Position numbers and translations under genes: made by a program | Notes under the pieces: model-generated | The model's input: the letters and a program-made list of their open reading frames with translations, nothing else | The model's database searches: none | What the model was told of the DNA's origin: nothing | Part shown: positions 41,785-50,446 of the stretch, one piece after another | Layout: each line of letters opens with the position of its first letter | How positions within the stretch are numbered: the first letter of the stretch is position 1 | From: Rathayibacter sp. VKM Ac-2857 | GTDB lineage: Bacteria > Actinomycetota > Actinomycetes > Actinomycetales > Microbacteriaceae | Length of the DNA stretch: 64,000 nucleotides | Assembly (NCBI RefSeq): GCF_013205025.1 | Contig: NZ_JABMLE010000001.1 | Span: forward strand, 1,178,001-1,242,000 | Direction of reading: 5' to 3'

Positions 41785-42546
41785 ATGACCGCGGCATCGA
41801 CGTGCCTGATCGAAGTCGTCCGCGAGGGCTGGGCGATGGACTGCTGCGGCGCGCCGTTCGCGGTCGGGGACCGGGTCACCTGGTCGCTTCTCGCCTACCC
41901 GGCTCGACCGACGGGTCCGGCTCGCTACGCGGAGGAGCACCATCAGGCCCTGCCTGACGCGCTCCCGGTGACCGGGGTCGTGCGCGGGATCGTCGGCGAG
42001 ATTGTGCTCGGCAGCATCCCGGCGATCGGCGAGGGTGGCGTCCTCGTGCCGGACCCCTCGAAGCGGAGACTGCAGCGCCTCGCGTCCTGGGACCGCTCCA
42101 CCGGCGGCGCGACCCTCCGCGTCGCCCTCGAGATCGACGCTCACGCCGAACTCCCGCCGCCGTGGGAGCCGGCGGCTACCGCCCAGGGCGCTCGGACGCC
42201 ACCGCCCGAGGTCGTCGCCGCTCTGCACGCCCTGCTCGTCCGGATCCACGGCGCCTGGCGCGGGCGGGTGCGCATCCGTTCCGTCGAGCGCGGCAGGAAG
42301 GCGAGCATCCTCCCGGTCGCAGCAGGCGCCGGCGAGCTGCACTGGGCGCTCGGACCGGAGAACCTCGTTGTCAGCCTCGGCTACGACCGCGTGATCCTGC
42401 CCGGCGACCTCGAGGGCGTCGCCCGGCTCGAGGTCATCGCCGACGAAGTCGCCCGCGGAGTCGTCCGTCAGGACCCGCCGATCACGAGTCAAGGGGTCCT
42501 ACTGATGCCCGCCCGCAGGCGTAGGGTTCCCACTTCGGCCTGGTGA
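41785..42546 (+). CDS. DUF6578-like hypothetical protein
   Basis: 253 residues. The segment WAMDCCGAPFAVGDRVTWSL resembles the start of the DUF6578 family found in actinobacteria (recognised from the CCGxPF and GDxVxW pattern; tentative). The rest is beta-rich without transmembrane helices or catalytic motifs I can name. ATG 41785 is preferred for the GGGGAG site 6 nt upstream; ATG 41758 and GTG 41734 are in-frame alternatives. It follows the HNH gene by 61 nt, same strand. Confidence 0.75.
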   Translation: MTAASTCLIEVVREGWAMDCCGAPFAVGDRVTWSLLAYPARPTGPARYAEEHHQALPDALPVTGVVRGIVGEIVLGSIPAIGEGGVLVPDPSKRRLQRLASWDRSTGGATLRVALEIDAHAELPPPWEPAATAQGARTPPPEVVAALHALLVRIHGAWRGRVRIRSVERGRKASILPVAAGAGELHWALGPENLVVSLGYDRVILPGDLEGVARLEVIADEVARGVVRQDPPITSQGVLLMPARRRRVPTSAW

Positions 42547-42607
42547 GAACCGGCTCGCGCGCTCAGCTCCCGCATCCAGCTCCCGCATCCACCAGAGGAC
42601 GAACCAC

Positions 42608-43285
42608 ATGCCCACGACTCCGACCGCCGTGCTCTTCGACATCGACGGCACTCTCGCCGACACCAACTTCCTGCACGTGGAGGCCTGGTCGCGCGCCTTC
42701 TGGCAGGCCGACCTCGACGTCCCGACCTGGCGGATCCAGCGGGCGATCGGCGCCGACTCGTCGGAGCTGCTCGACCTGCTCCTCGACGACGACGCCGACG
42801 ACGAGACGCGGACCCTGGTGAAGGGCCTGCACGCGAAGAACTACGCGGAGGCCTCCGCCCGGATCGCGCTGCTGCCGGGGGCGCAAGCGCTGATCCGAGC
42901 GCTCGCCGGGCGGGGCGTCCGCATCGTGCTGGCGACGTCCGCGCCGCAGAACGAGCTGGACGTCCTTCTCGACGTCCTCGACCTCGGCGACACGGTGCAT
43001 GCCGTGACGAGCGGCGAGGACGTCGAGACCGCGAAGCCGTCGCCCGATCTCATCGGCATCGCCCTCGAGCGGGCCGGCGTCTCGACCGACCGCGCGATCA
43101 TGATCGGCGACGCGACCTGGGACGTCCTCGCGGCCGAGCGGGCCGGCCTCGCGACGGTCGCGGTGCAGTCCGGCGGCACCGGCGAGCACGAGCTGCGCGA
43201 GGCCGGCGCCGTCGCGGTCTACGAGGACGCCGCGGCGATCCTCGCCGATCTCGAGAGCGGGCCGCTGGCGAGCCTCCTGCGCTGA
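42608..43285 (+). CDS. HAD-family hydrolase
   Basis: 225 residues, phosphoglycolate/beta-phosphoglucomutase-like HAD phosphatase. Motif I FDIDGTLADTN (nucleophile Asp 11), motif II VLATSAPQNEL, motif III lysine in TAKPSPD and motif IV MIGDATWD are all present, with a helical cap between motifs I and II. Substrate not predictable. The leader contains a short tandem duplication (CTCCCGCATCCAG twice) and an AGAGGA ribosome binding site. Confidence 0.9.
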   Translation: MPTTPTAVLFDIDGTLADTNFLHVEAWSRAFWQADLDVPTWRIQRAIGADSSELLDLLLDDDADDETRTLVKGLHAKNYAEASARIALLPGAQALIRALAGRGVRIVLATSAPQNELDVLLDVLDLGDTVHAVTSGEDVETAKPSPDLIGIALERAGVSTDRAIMIGDATWDVLAAERAGLATVAVQSGGTGEHELREAGAVAVYEDAAAILADLESGPLASLLR

Positions 43286-43319
43286 CCCCGGGAGGAGAGC
43301 AGGAGGCCCACCCCGCCGG

Positions 43320-43940
43320 TCAGCTCTGTGGACGCCTCCGGAGCACGAGCAGCGTGATGCCGATCGCCGCGACGACGGCGACCAGCGCGCCGCCGATCCA
43401 CAGGACGTCGCCGAGCAGCGCAAGGTCGGACCCGGTGGCCGCCTCGGCCTCGTCCGCGGACGGCGCCGAGGCGTCCGACACCGCGACGGTGCCGTTGCAG
43501 TCGGGGACCGACTCCGAACCCTCGGCGAGGGCGACGTCCGCTCCCGGCTGCCAGTCGAAGCCGTACTGGCCCGAGACCGGGTGGCCATCGGTCGAGACGA
43601 CCTGCCAGGTCACCTCGTAGGCACCGGCCGCGCCCAGCTCGAGCGGCATCGACGCCTCCGGCCCGACGACGCTGACGCAGCCGTCGCCGTAGTAGAGGCC
43701 GTCCGGCCCGACGACGCGCAGCGCCGCGGCGGCGCCGTCGTTGCCGAGGACCAGCAGGTCGTCGTTCGTCGTCAGCGCGAGGGTCCCGGGCTGCTCGGTC
43801 ACCGTCGAGTCGACGGCCGGCGTCGTCGACACGAGGTAGTTGTGGGCACTGGCGGGCGCCGCCACCGCGACCGAGCCGATCAGCCCGATCGCGGCGGCGG
43901 CGAGGACGAGCCGTCCGCCCTTCCGGTGAGCGACCGTCAC
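43320..43940 (-). CDS. CopC-domain copper-binding protein
   Basis: 206 residues. Signal peptide ending ASA before HNYLVSTTPA, so the mature protein starts with His, the CopC copper ligand; further ligand-type residues are in STDGHPVSGQYGFDW. After the CopC beta-sandwich (about 30-140) comes a low-complexity linker and one C-terminal membrane helix (about 178-200). It should bind copper at the outer face of the membrane. The GTG overlaps the YcnI stop by 4 nt. Confidence 0.88.
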   Translation of the reverse strand: MTVAHRKGGRLVLAAAAIGLIGSVAVAAPASAHNYLVSTTPAVDSTVTEQPGTLALTTNDDLLVLGNDGAAAALRVVGPDGLYYGDGCVSVVGPEASMPLELGAAGAYEVTWQVVSTDGHPVSGQYGFDWQPGADVALAEGSESVPDCNGTVAVSDASAPSADEAEAATGSDLALLGDVLWIGGALVAVVAAIGITLLVLRRRPQS

Positions 43941-44710
43941 GCGGACGCCTTCGGGCTGCGGCGGCGCGAGGCGAGCCCGAACGCGACGCCGACGGCACCG
44001 AGGACGAGCCCGCCGACGCCGAGGACGCGCGCGAGCACGTCGTCGCCCTGGCCTGTGGCGGTGGTGGCGGAGGCGGTCGTCGCGACCGCGTCGTCACCGT
44101 CGCCGTCGTCGTCGTGGTGGCCGGCGCCCTCCATGGCGGCGGTCACGGCGACGGTCGGCGCGGGGAGCTCCGGCTCCGCCTCGCCCTCGACGGTCGGCTG
44201 GTCCCAGGCGGTCGAGCCGGTCTCGCAGGTCTGCAGCACCGGGAACTCGAGGGTCGAGCCGGCCGCGTCCTCCGGGAGCTGCAGCTGCAGCGAGACGGTG
44301 TCGCGGTAGCCGTCCGCGAGCGGGGTCTTGGCGGTGTAGACGACGTCGGAGACGCGCTGGGTCGCGGTGTTGCCGTGCGAGTCGGTCACCGGGTCGGCGA
44401 TCTCGACCTCGTTCTTCACGACGTCCCAGTTGGGGTTCACGGTCGGGCTGACCGAGTTGATCCCCTCGGGGATGGTGATGCTGAGGCCGGTCGTCGGCGA
44501 GCCCTCGCAGCCGTGGGCGAGCGAGAAGGTGACGACCGTGTACGAGCCGGCGGCCGTGCTCGACGCCGCGGCGGTGACGTGCGCGCTCGCGGCCGTGGGG
44601 GCGGCCAGTGCGAGGGCGACGGAGCCCGCGGCGACGAGCGCACCACCGCCGACGAGGCGGACGCGGGAGGAGAAGGCGGAGGAGGAAGAGGAGGTGCGGG
44701 TGGTGGTCAT
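43937..44710 (-). CDS. ycnI: YcnI-family (DUF1775) copper-associated protein
   Basis: 257 residues. Signal peptide to SA before HVTAAASS, DUF1775 domain (about 45-190) with GLSITIPEGINSVSPTVNPNWDV, WDQP and a His/Asp-rich stretch (GHHDDDGDGDD), then a C-terminal membrane helix (about 225-245). YcnI proteins bind copper through an N-terminal His and accompany CopC/YcnJ genes. ATG 44710 places a Ser-rich segment and the signal directly at the N-terminus; the frame is open further upstream without a better start. Confidence 0.88.
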   Translation of the reverse strand: MTTTRTSSSSSAFSSRVRLVGGGALVAAGSVALALAAPTAASAHVTAAASSTAAGSYTVVTFSLAHGCEGSPTTGLSITIPEGINSVSPTVNPNWDVVKNEVEIADPVTDSHGNTATQRVSDVVYTAKTPLADGYRDTVSLQLQLPEDAAGSTLEFPVLQTCETGSTAWDQPTVEGEAEPELPAPTVAVTAAMEGAGHHDDDGDGDDAVATTASATTATGQGDDVLARVLGVGGLVLGAVGVAFGLASRRRSPKASA

Positions 44711-44840
44711 GATCGTGAGGAGTCCTAGCGGGAGTCGACGCAGCCGCGAGAGGGCGGCACCGAGAAGGGTGAGGACGCAGCGCGGGATCGCGGTGCGCGC
44801 GGGCTCACCGGCGGACACGGCCCGCTCGAGCGGGAGGGCG

Positions 44841-45458
44841 TCAGACGGCGAGCAGGGCGCGCGCGGGCGGGCCGCGGTGCCGCAGGACCCGCAGGACCGC
44901 GTCGAGGGCGCGGGGGGCGCTCGGCTCGACGGAGCCGAGGACGGACACCGAGGCGCCGAGCGGTGCCAGCAGCGCCGAGGCCCGGGCGACCAGGCGCACG
45001 ACGATGCGGAGGACGGCCGTGCCGAGGGTCCAGAAGGCGCGCTCGCCGTGGCGGAGCGCCGCGACGGTGACGACGGCGGCCACGAGGTGGGAGAGGAGCA
45101 TCAGGGGGGTGTGCGCGGCGTGGCCCGACGCCCCCGCGATCAGCTCGACCGTCCCGCCGCCGTGGAAGTGGCCGCCGGCGGTGGCACCCACGACGCTGAC
45201 GTCGCCGCCACCGCCGGTCACCAGGAAGAGGGAGTGGTACGCCAGCTGGCTGAGCAGCACCGCGAGCGCGAGGCGCGCGAGCGACAGGGTGCGGCCGGAG
45301 AGGAGGACGCAGACGACGGCCGCGAAGGCGGCGGCGAGCGCGAGGATCGCCGGAGAGGGGGCCTCGGCGTCGGCGAGGGTGTGCGAGGCGGCGGCGGTCG
45401 CGGTCGCGGCGACGGCGGCGACGACGCCGCGCGCCGTCCGTGCCCCTCGCGTCTGCAT
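44841..45458 (-). CDS. Membrane protein of the copper cluster
   Basis: 205 residues with about five hydrophobic segments (12-30, 35-57, 60-80, 118-140, 145-165). A His-containing loop (GGHFHGGG, SGHAAHTP) between helices could bind metal. Family not recognised. It leads a minus-strand group with YcnI and CopC genes, 130 nt before YcnI, so a copper-related role is inferred from context. A GCAGGAG ribosome binding site precedes the ATG. Confidence 0.78.
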   Translation of the reverse strand: MQTRGARTARGVVAAVAATATAAASHTLADAEAPSPAILALAAAFAAVVCVLLSGRTLSLARLALAVLLSQLAYHSLFLVTGGGGDVSVVGATAGGHFHGGGTVELIAGASGHAAHTPLMLLSHLVAAVVTVAALRHGERAFWTLGTAVLRIVVRLVARASALLAPLGASVSVLGSVEPSAPRALDAVLRVLRHRGPPARALLAV

Positions 45459-45677
45459 CCGCTCGACTCCTGCTGTCCTGTGCCGCGCTGCGTGCGCGGA
45501 CCGACATCCAGGGTAATCGCCCTGCCTCCGCCGTTATGAACCCGTGACCGGATTGCTCCGATCGATTCCAAACCCCCTCGGGGAGGGCTCCGAAGACTGT
45601 TCAACGGCCGCGAAACGGTCCACACACAGTCAGGTCCTCCGCATCTCGTGGGGGCCGTATCACGAAGGAGCATCCCC

Positions 45678-46358
45678 ATGCGATCCACCAAGCGCACCAC
45701 CCTCGCCGCGTTCGCCCTGCTCGGCACCGCCGCCCTCGGCCTCACCGCCTGCTCGTCCGGCGCCGGCACCACCGACGCCGCCAGCGACACCGCTTCCGAG
45801 ATGTCGACCCCGATGATGACCGAGTCCGCCACCCCCATGGCGACCATGGACCCGGCCGCCAACCTCGTCGGCTCCGGCTGCGCCGCGTACGCCGAGCAGG
45901 TCCCGGACGGCGCCGGCTCGGTCGGCGGAATGGCGCTCGACCCGGTGGCCACCGCCGCGTCGAACAACCCGCTGCTCAAGACCCTGACCGCTGCGGTCTC
46001 CGGTCAGCTCAACCCCGACGTCAACCTCGTCGACACCCTCAACAGCGCCGAGTTCACCGTCTTCGCCCCCGTCGACGACGCGTTCGCCAAGCTCGACGCC
46101 GCCACCCTCGCCACGCTGGCGACCCCCGAGGGAGCGGCCACGCTCTCCTCGATCCTGACCTACCACGTCGTCCCCGGCCAGATCGCCCCTGACGACATCG
46201 ACGGCACGCACGCCACCGTCCAGGGCGGCGACGTCACCGTCACCGGTTCCGGCGACGACATCAAGGTGAACGACGCGTCGGTCATCTGCGGCGGCGTCCA
46301 GACCGCCAACGCGACCGTGTACCTCATCGACACGGTTCTGACCCCCCCGGCCTCCTAA
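45678..46358 (+). CDS. Fasciclin-domain lipoprotein
   Basis: 226 residues. Lipoprotein signal with lipobox LTAC (Cys near residue 22), a Met/Thr/Ser-rich linker (about 35-60), and one FAS1 domain (about 85-226) with [21 protein letters not shown] and [10 protein letters not shown], the two conserved fasciclin boxes. It resembles mycobacterial MPT70/MPT83-like surface proteins. ATG 45678 has AAGGAG 7 nt upstream. Stand-alone gene ended by a strong hairpin. Confidence 0.92.
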   Translation: MRSTKRTTLAAFALLGTAALGLTACSSGAGTTDAASDTASEMSTPMMTESATPMATMDPAANLVGSGCAAYAEQVPDGAGSVGGMALDPVATAASNNPLLKTLTAAVSGQLNPDVNLVDTLNSAEFTVFAPVDDAFAKLDAATLATLATPEGAATLSSILTYHVVPGQIAPDDIDGTHATVQGGDVTVTGSGDDIKVNDASVICGGVQTANATVYLIDTVLTPPAS

Positions 46359-46370
46359 GCCACAAGCAAG

Positions 46371-46417
46371 AAACGCCGAAGGGCGGGCACCCACAGGGTG
46401 TCCGCCCTTCGGCGTTT
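46371..46417. terminator. Bidirectional terminator between fasciclin and helicase genes
   Basis: A 22-bp stem (46371-46392 with 46396-46417, one G-T pair) and a 3-nt loop, starting with AAA and ending in TTT so it has A/T tracts on both sides. It sits between two converging genes and is the clearest terminator in the window. Confidence 0.85.
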
Positions 46418-46430
46418 CCGGGCTGACTCT

Positions 46431-48497
46431 CTACTCGCCGGTGCTGATCTCCGCCAGCACCCGGTCGCCCGGGTAGGCCTGGATCATGTCGGCGCGGATC
46501 TCGGCGCGCTCGAGCAGCTCCTCCATGCGGTGGCGGCGGTTGCGCGTGATCAGCGTGACGACCGTGCCCTTCTTGCCCGCGCGGCCGGTGCGGCCGGAGC
46601 GGTGCAGGTAGGTCTTGTACTCGTCGGGGGCGTCGGCCTGGATGACCAGGTCGATGTCGTCGACGTGGATGCCGCGCGCGGCGACGTCGGTCGCGACGAG
46701 GACGTCGACCCGGCCGCTGGTCAGCAGCGCGAGGTTGCGGGTGCGGCGCGACTGGTTGAGGTCGCCGTGCAGGCTGGTCGCCGGGATGTCGGCGTGCTCG
46801 AGCTGCTCGGCGAGCTGCTCCGCGAACGCACGGGTGCGGGCGAAGATCAGCGTCTTGCCGGCGCGGGCCGCGAGCTCCTCGATGATCGCGCCCTTGTCGC
46901 GGTGCTCGATCAGCAGGACGCGGTGGTCGATGCTCGAGGACGCCTGGTCCTCGCCCGCGACCTCGTGCACGCTCGGCTCGACGAGGAACTCGTCGACGAG
47001 CGTCGCGACGCCCTTGTCGAGCGTGGCCGAGAAGAGCAGGCGCTGGCCGCCGCGCTTGGTCTGGCGGAGGATGCGCTGCACCGGCTCGAGGAAGCCGAGG
47101 TCGCACATGTGGTCGGCCTCGTCGAGGACGGTCACGGTGATGGTCGAGAGGTCGAGGCGACCCTGCTCGATCAGGTCCTCGAGGCGGCCCGGCGTGGCGA
47201 TGATGATGTCCACGCCGCGCTGGAGAGCGCCGACCTGCTTGTACTGCGGGACGCCGCCGAAGATCGTGGCGGTGAACAGGCCCACGGAGCGCGCGATCGG
47301 CTGGATGGTGCGGTCGATCTGCATCGCCAGCTCGCGGGTCGGCGCGAGGATGAGGGCGCGCGGCGCACGGCCGGGCTTGCGGCCCTTGGCTCCGTCGTTC
47401 TCCATCAGGCGCTCGACGACGGGGGCGCCGAACGCGATCGTCTTGCCCGAGCCCGTCTTGCCGCGGCCGAGGACGTCCTTGCCGGCGAGGACCTCGGGGA
47501 TCGTCGCGGCCTGGATCGGGAACGGCGAGGCCGCGCCCATCTGGGTCAGCTGGCGGACGATGTTCGCGCCGAGGCCGAGGTCGCCGAAGCTGACGCCCTC
47601 GACGTCGACGGCGAGCGTCGCGGTCGCCTCGAGGCGCTCGAGCACGACGTCGTCGGCCTGGTGCGAGGCGCGGCCGTCGCGCTTGGGGTAGAAGTCCGAG
47701 CCGGAGTCGCGGCGCGGGCCGCGGTCGGTGCGGTCGTAGCCGCCGCGGGCGGGACGCTCGGTGCCGCGGTCGAAGCCGCGCGCCGGGCGCTCGGTCCGGT
47801 CGGAGGAGCGCGCGGGGCGGTCGGTGCGGTCGGTGCGGTCGAAGCTGTGGGCCGGGCGGGCGTCGCGGTCGTTCGTGCGGGCGGGGCGCGCATCGCGGTC
47901 GAAGGAGCGCGCCGGGCGGTCCGTGCGGTCGAAGCTGCGCGCGGGGCGGTCGGTGCGGTCGTAGGAACGCGCGGGACGGTCGTCGCGGTCGTTCGAGCGG
48001 GCCGGACGGGCGTCGCGGTCGAACGAGCGGGCCGGACGGTCCGTGCGATCGAAGCTGCGCGCGGGGCGGTCGCTGCGGTCGTAGGAACGCGCCGGACGGT
48101 CGTCGCGGTCGTTCGAGCGGGCCGGACGGTCGGTCCGGTCGTAGGAACGGGCCGGGCGTGCGTCGCGGTCGTTCGAGCGCGCGGGGCGGTCGGTCCGGTC
48201 GTAGGAGCGGGCCGGGCGGTCGTCGCGGTCGTAGCTGCGGGCCGGGCGGGACTCTCCGCGGTTCTCTCCCCGCTCCGTCAGCTTGGCGGCGCGCTCCTCG
48301 GCGTTCCAGCGCGCCTTCTTGGGCGCGTTCTCGTCGACGGGGCGGTAGCCGCGGTGGCCCTCGCTGCGGGAGCCGGACTTCGGCGCGGCGAAGCGCGGGC
48401 GTCCACCGAGCTGGGACTTGCCGCTCGAGGCGCCGAAGCGGTTGGGCTCGAAGTTCTTGGCGGGGCGTCCGCCGGCGGGCTTCTTGTTCTTGGGCAT
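46431..48497 (-). CDS. DEAD-box RNA helicase with decapeptide-repeat tail
   Basis: 688 residues. A basic N-terminus and a repeat region (about 84-265) of some 16 units like [10 protein letters not shown] precede the helicase core: Q motif [10 protein letters not shown], motif I GKTGSGKT near 349, [23 protein letters not shown] near 457, SATLD near 489, [11 protein letters not shown] and [10 protein letters not shown] near 636. It unwinds RNA in ribosome assembly, decay or cold response. The unusual feature is that the RG/RP-rich RNA-binding tail is N-terminal and built of precise repeats. A 282-nt region without genes precedes it. Confidence 0.92.
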   Translation of the reverse strand: MPKNKKPAGGRPAKNFEPNRFGASSGKSQLGGRPRFAAPKSGSRSEGHRGYRPVDENAPKKARWNAEERAAKLTERGENRGESRPARSYDRDDRPARSYDRTDRPARSNDRDARPARSYDRTDRPARSNDRDDRPARSYDRSDRPARSFDRTDRPARSFDRDARPARSNDRDDRPARSYDRTDRPARSFDRTDRPARSFDRDARPARTNDRDARPAHSFDRTDRTDRPARSSDRTERPARGFDRGTERPARGGYDRTDRGPRRDSGSDFYPKRDGRASHQADDVVLERLEATATLAVDVEGVSFGDLGLGANIVRQLTQMGAASPFPIQAATIPEVLAGKDVLGRGKTGSGKTIAFGAPVVERLMENDGAKGRKPGRAPRALILAPTRELAMQIDRTIQPIARSVGLFTATIFGGVPQYKQVGALQRGVDIIIATPGRLEDLIEQGRLDLSTITVTVLDEADHMCDLGFLEPVQRILRQTKRGGQRLLFSATLDKGVATLVDEFLVEPSVHEVAGEDQASSSIDHRVLLIEHRDKGAIIEELAARAGKTLIFARTRAFAEQLAEQLEHADIPATSLHGDLNQSRRTRNLALLTSGRVDVLVATDVAARGIHVDDIDLVIQADAPDEYKTYLHRSGRTGRAGKKGTVVTLITRNRRHRMEELLERAEIRADMIQAYPGDRVLAEISTGE
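47705..48250 (-). repeat. 30-bp coding tandem repeat in the helicase gene
   Basis: About 16 imperfect 30-bp units encode decapeptides of the pattern S-(Y/N/F)-D-R-x-(D/A)-R-P-A-R. Variants alternate in blocks (SYDRT, SNDRD, SFDRT, SFDRD), showing duplications of several units at once. Units are in frame, so copy number can change without frameshift. Confidence 0.85.
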
Positions 48498-48779
48498 GGC
48501 TGCTTCCTGGGTTCAGGTCTTGCGCGAGCAGGCACACGCCGATCGATCACCCTCGTGGGGTGCGAACGGACAGGGCGCTGCGGGAACCCGGGTGAGTCGC
48601 TGCTCTGAGACGCTGACCGGGGCCGATTCACACATGTGATTCATCTCGCGACGACTGTCGGAGATCCGGCCCGCTTGACTGACAAACCCATCCGCGCGGC
48701 GACGCACGGAGTCAAGAGCCGACCCAGGGAGTTTACACGCGACCCCGGGCGCTGGCTAGGGCAGCGACGGGCGGGCCGC

Positions 48780-49337
48780 TCAGCTCGACGCGCGCCGCGC
48801 CCGGTACGCCGCGACGTTCGCGCGGTTGCCGCAGTTGCCGGTGTCGCAGTAGCGCTTCGAGCGGTTGCGGGAGAAGTCGACGAGCACCGCCTCGCAGTCG
48901 TCGGCCGCGCAGATGCGGATGCGGTCGCGCTCGTCGCCGCGGATCACGTCGACGAAGGCCATCGCCGCCTCCACCACGATGCGGGTGGCGAGCGGGCTCT
49001 CGTCGCGGGTCGCGTGCAGGTGCCAGCCGAAGATGCCGTGCCGCACCAGCTGCGGGAGCGCGCGGCCGTCCTCGAGCATCCCGTTGACGACGGCGACCAG
49101 GTCCTCCTCCGCCCGACTGCGCCAGAGCGAGCGGAGCGGAGCGCGCACGGCCCGGACCGCCTCCAGCTCGGCGGCGCTGTGCTCGCGGCTGCCGGTGTAG
49201 CGGTTCTCGAGCAGGAACTCGTCGAGCTGCTCGACGGACGCCATCTCGTCCTCGCCGGACTGCGACAGCTCGGGGAGGGTGTTGACCAGGACGGCGGTCG
49301 AGGTGAGGGCCGCTTCCACGTCATAGGCGAAGACCAT
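48780..49337 (-). CDS. CGNR zinc-finger regulator
   Basis: 185 residues. The N-terminal part is an ABATE-type stress-linked domain; the C-terminal CGNR finger is CAADDCEAVLVDFSRNRSKRYCD followed by CGNRANVAAYRARR. Such proteins are probable DNA-binding repressors. ATG 49337 was chosen for the AGGAGT ribosome binding site just upstream on the minus strand; an in-frame start at 49352 would read through that site. Divergent from an EamA exporter gene, its likely target. The 48498-48779 gap below it contains the helicase leader; no other gene is seen. Confidence 0.88.
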   Translation of the reverse strand: MVFAYDVEAALTSTAVLVNTLPELSQSGEDEMASVEQLDEFLLENRYTGSREHSAAELEAVRAVRAPLRSLWRSRAEEDLVAVVNGMLEDGRALPQLVRHGIFGWHLHATRDESPLATRIVVEAAMAFVDVIRGDERDRIRICAADDCEAVLVDFSRNRSKRYCDTGNCGNRANVAAYRARRASS

Positions 49338-49338
49338 G

Positions 49339-49395
49339 TTGACTCCTGACACGTTCGATCAGTACTGTCACGAGCATAACGACTTTGACTCCTGA
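49339..49395. promoter_or_regulatory. Direct repeats between CGNR and EamA genes
   Basis: TTGACTCCTGA occurs at 49339-49349 and 49385-49395, both on the + strand, 46 bp apart (between four and five helical turns). The first overlaps the CGNR ribosome binding site, the second lies just before the EamA start, so one protein bound to both could control both genes. Confidence 0.4.
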
Positions 49396-49406
49396 AAGAG
49401 GCTGAC

Positions 49407-50393
49407 GTGACCCTCACCGCACCGCCGCGCCGGCTCGGCTCCGGCCTCGTGCTGGCCCTCGCGGCCGCCGCGGCCTTCGGCCTGGGCGGCCCCTTCGTGA
49501 AGCCGCTGCTCGAGGCGGGCTGGAGCCCCTCGGCCGCCGTGCTCTGGCGGGCCGGTGGAGCGGCGCTGATCCTCGCGATCCCGGCCGTGCTGTCGCTGCG
49601 CGGACGCTGGCACGTGCTCCGCCGCAACCTCGGCACGGTCGGGCTCTACGGCGTCTTCGCGGTGATCGCCGCGCAGCTCTGCTTCTACAGTGCGATCGAG
49701 CACATGTCGGTCGGCGTCGCGCTCCTGATCGAGTACCTCGCTCCGGTGTTCCTCGTCCTCTTCGCCTGGGCGCGCACCCGCCGGCATCCCGGGCGCTTCA
49801 CTCTCGCCGGCTCGGCGCTGGCACTGGCCGGTCTGGTGCTCGTGCTCGACCTCTCCGGCGAGTCCACCCCGGAGCTGGTCGGCGTCGCCTGGGCGCTGAC
49901 CGCGTCGCTCGGCCTCTGCGTCTACTACGTGATCGCCGGCCGGATCGACCCGGAGCTCCCGCCGATCGCGCTCACCGCCGGCGCGATGACGGTCGGCGCT
50001 GGGCTGCTGCTCGTGCTCGGCGTCACCGGGCTCGTCCCGCTGCGGGCGACCTTCGGCGACGTCGTCTTCGTCGGAAACGAGGTGCCGTGGTACCTGCCCG
50101 CGGCGGTCATCCTCGGGATGTCGACGGTGCTCGCCTACCTGCTCGGGATCGAGGGCGGCTCGCGGCTCGGCACCCGGATCGCCTCCTTCGTCGGGCTGAC
50201 CGAGGTGCTGTTCTCGATCGTCGCCGCCTGGGCCCTGCTCGGCGAGCTGCCGGCGCCGATCCAGTTCGGCGGCGGGGCGCTGATCCTGGTCGGCGTGGTG
50301 CTCGTGCGGCTGCAGGCGGAGGCGCCGAGTGAGGTGGCCGAGGAGCGGCAGGAGAGCGAGGACCGGCCTCCGGTCCCGCTGTCCACCCCCTGA
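49407..50393 (+). CDS. EamA-family transporter (RhtA-like)
   Basis: 328 residues, ten helices in two EamA halves; FGLGGPFVKPLLEAGWSPSAAVLWRAGGAAL and the FYSAIEHMSVGVALLIEYLAPVFL segment resemble RhtA-type amino-acid exporters. A charged tail of about 30 residues follows the last helix. GTG start with AGAGG upstream. Divergent from the CGNR regulator gene. Second DMT exporter with a divergent regulator in this window. Confidence 0.9.
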   Translation: MTLTAPPRRLGSGLVLALAAAAAFGLGGPFVKPLLEAGWSPSAAVLWRAGGAALILAIPAVLSLRGRWHVLRRNLGTVGLYGVFAVIAAQLCFYSAIEHMSVGVALLIEYLAPVFLVLFAWARTRRHPGRFTLAGSALALAGLVLVLDLSGESTPELVGVAWALTASLGLCVYYVIAGRIDPELPPIALTAGAMTVGAGLLLVLGVTGLVPLRATFGDVVFVGNEVPWYLPAAVILGMSTVLAYLLGIEGGSRLGTRIASFVGLTEVLFSIVAAWALLGELPAPIQFGGGALILVGVVLVRLQAEAPSEVAEERQESEDRPPVPLSTP

Positions 50394-50430
50394 TCGCGGG
50401 GTCGCTCTAGGCGGGCGCCGTCTTCTCCCT

Positions 50431-50436
50431 TATGCT
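50431..50436 (+). promoter_or_regulatory. -10 element of the esterase gene
   Basis: TATGCT ends 10 nt before the ATG at 50447, which would give a leader of only a few bases. The ATG inside this hexamer (50432) is therefore unlikely to be the start. Confidence 0.45.
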
Positions 50437-50446
50437 CGCCTCACCC

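Noticed and set aside
47705-48250. Repeats as CRISPR or insertion element
   Set aside because: They are in frame, code for a continuous decapeptide series and belong to the helicase gene.
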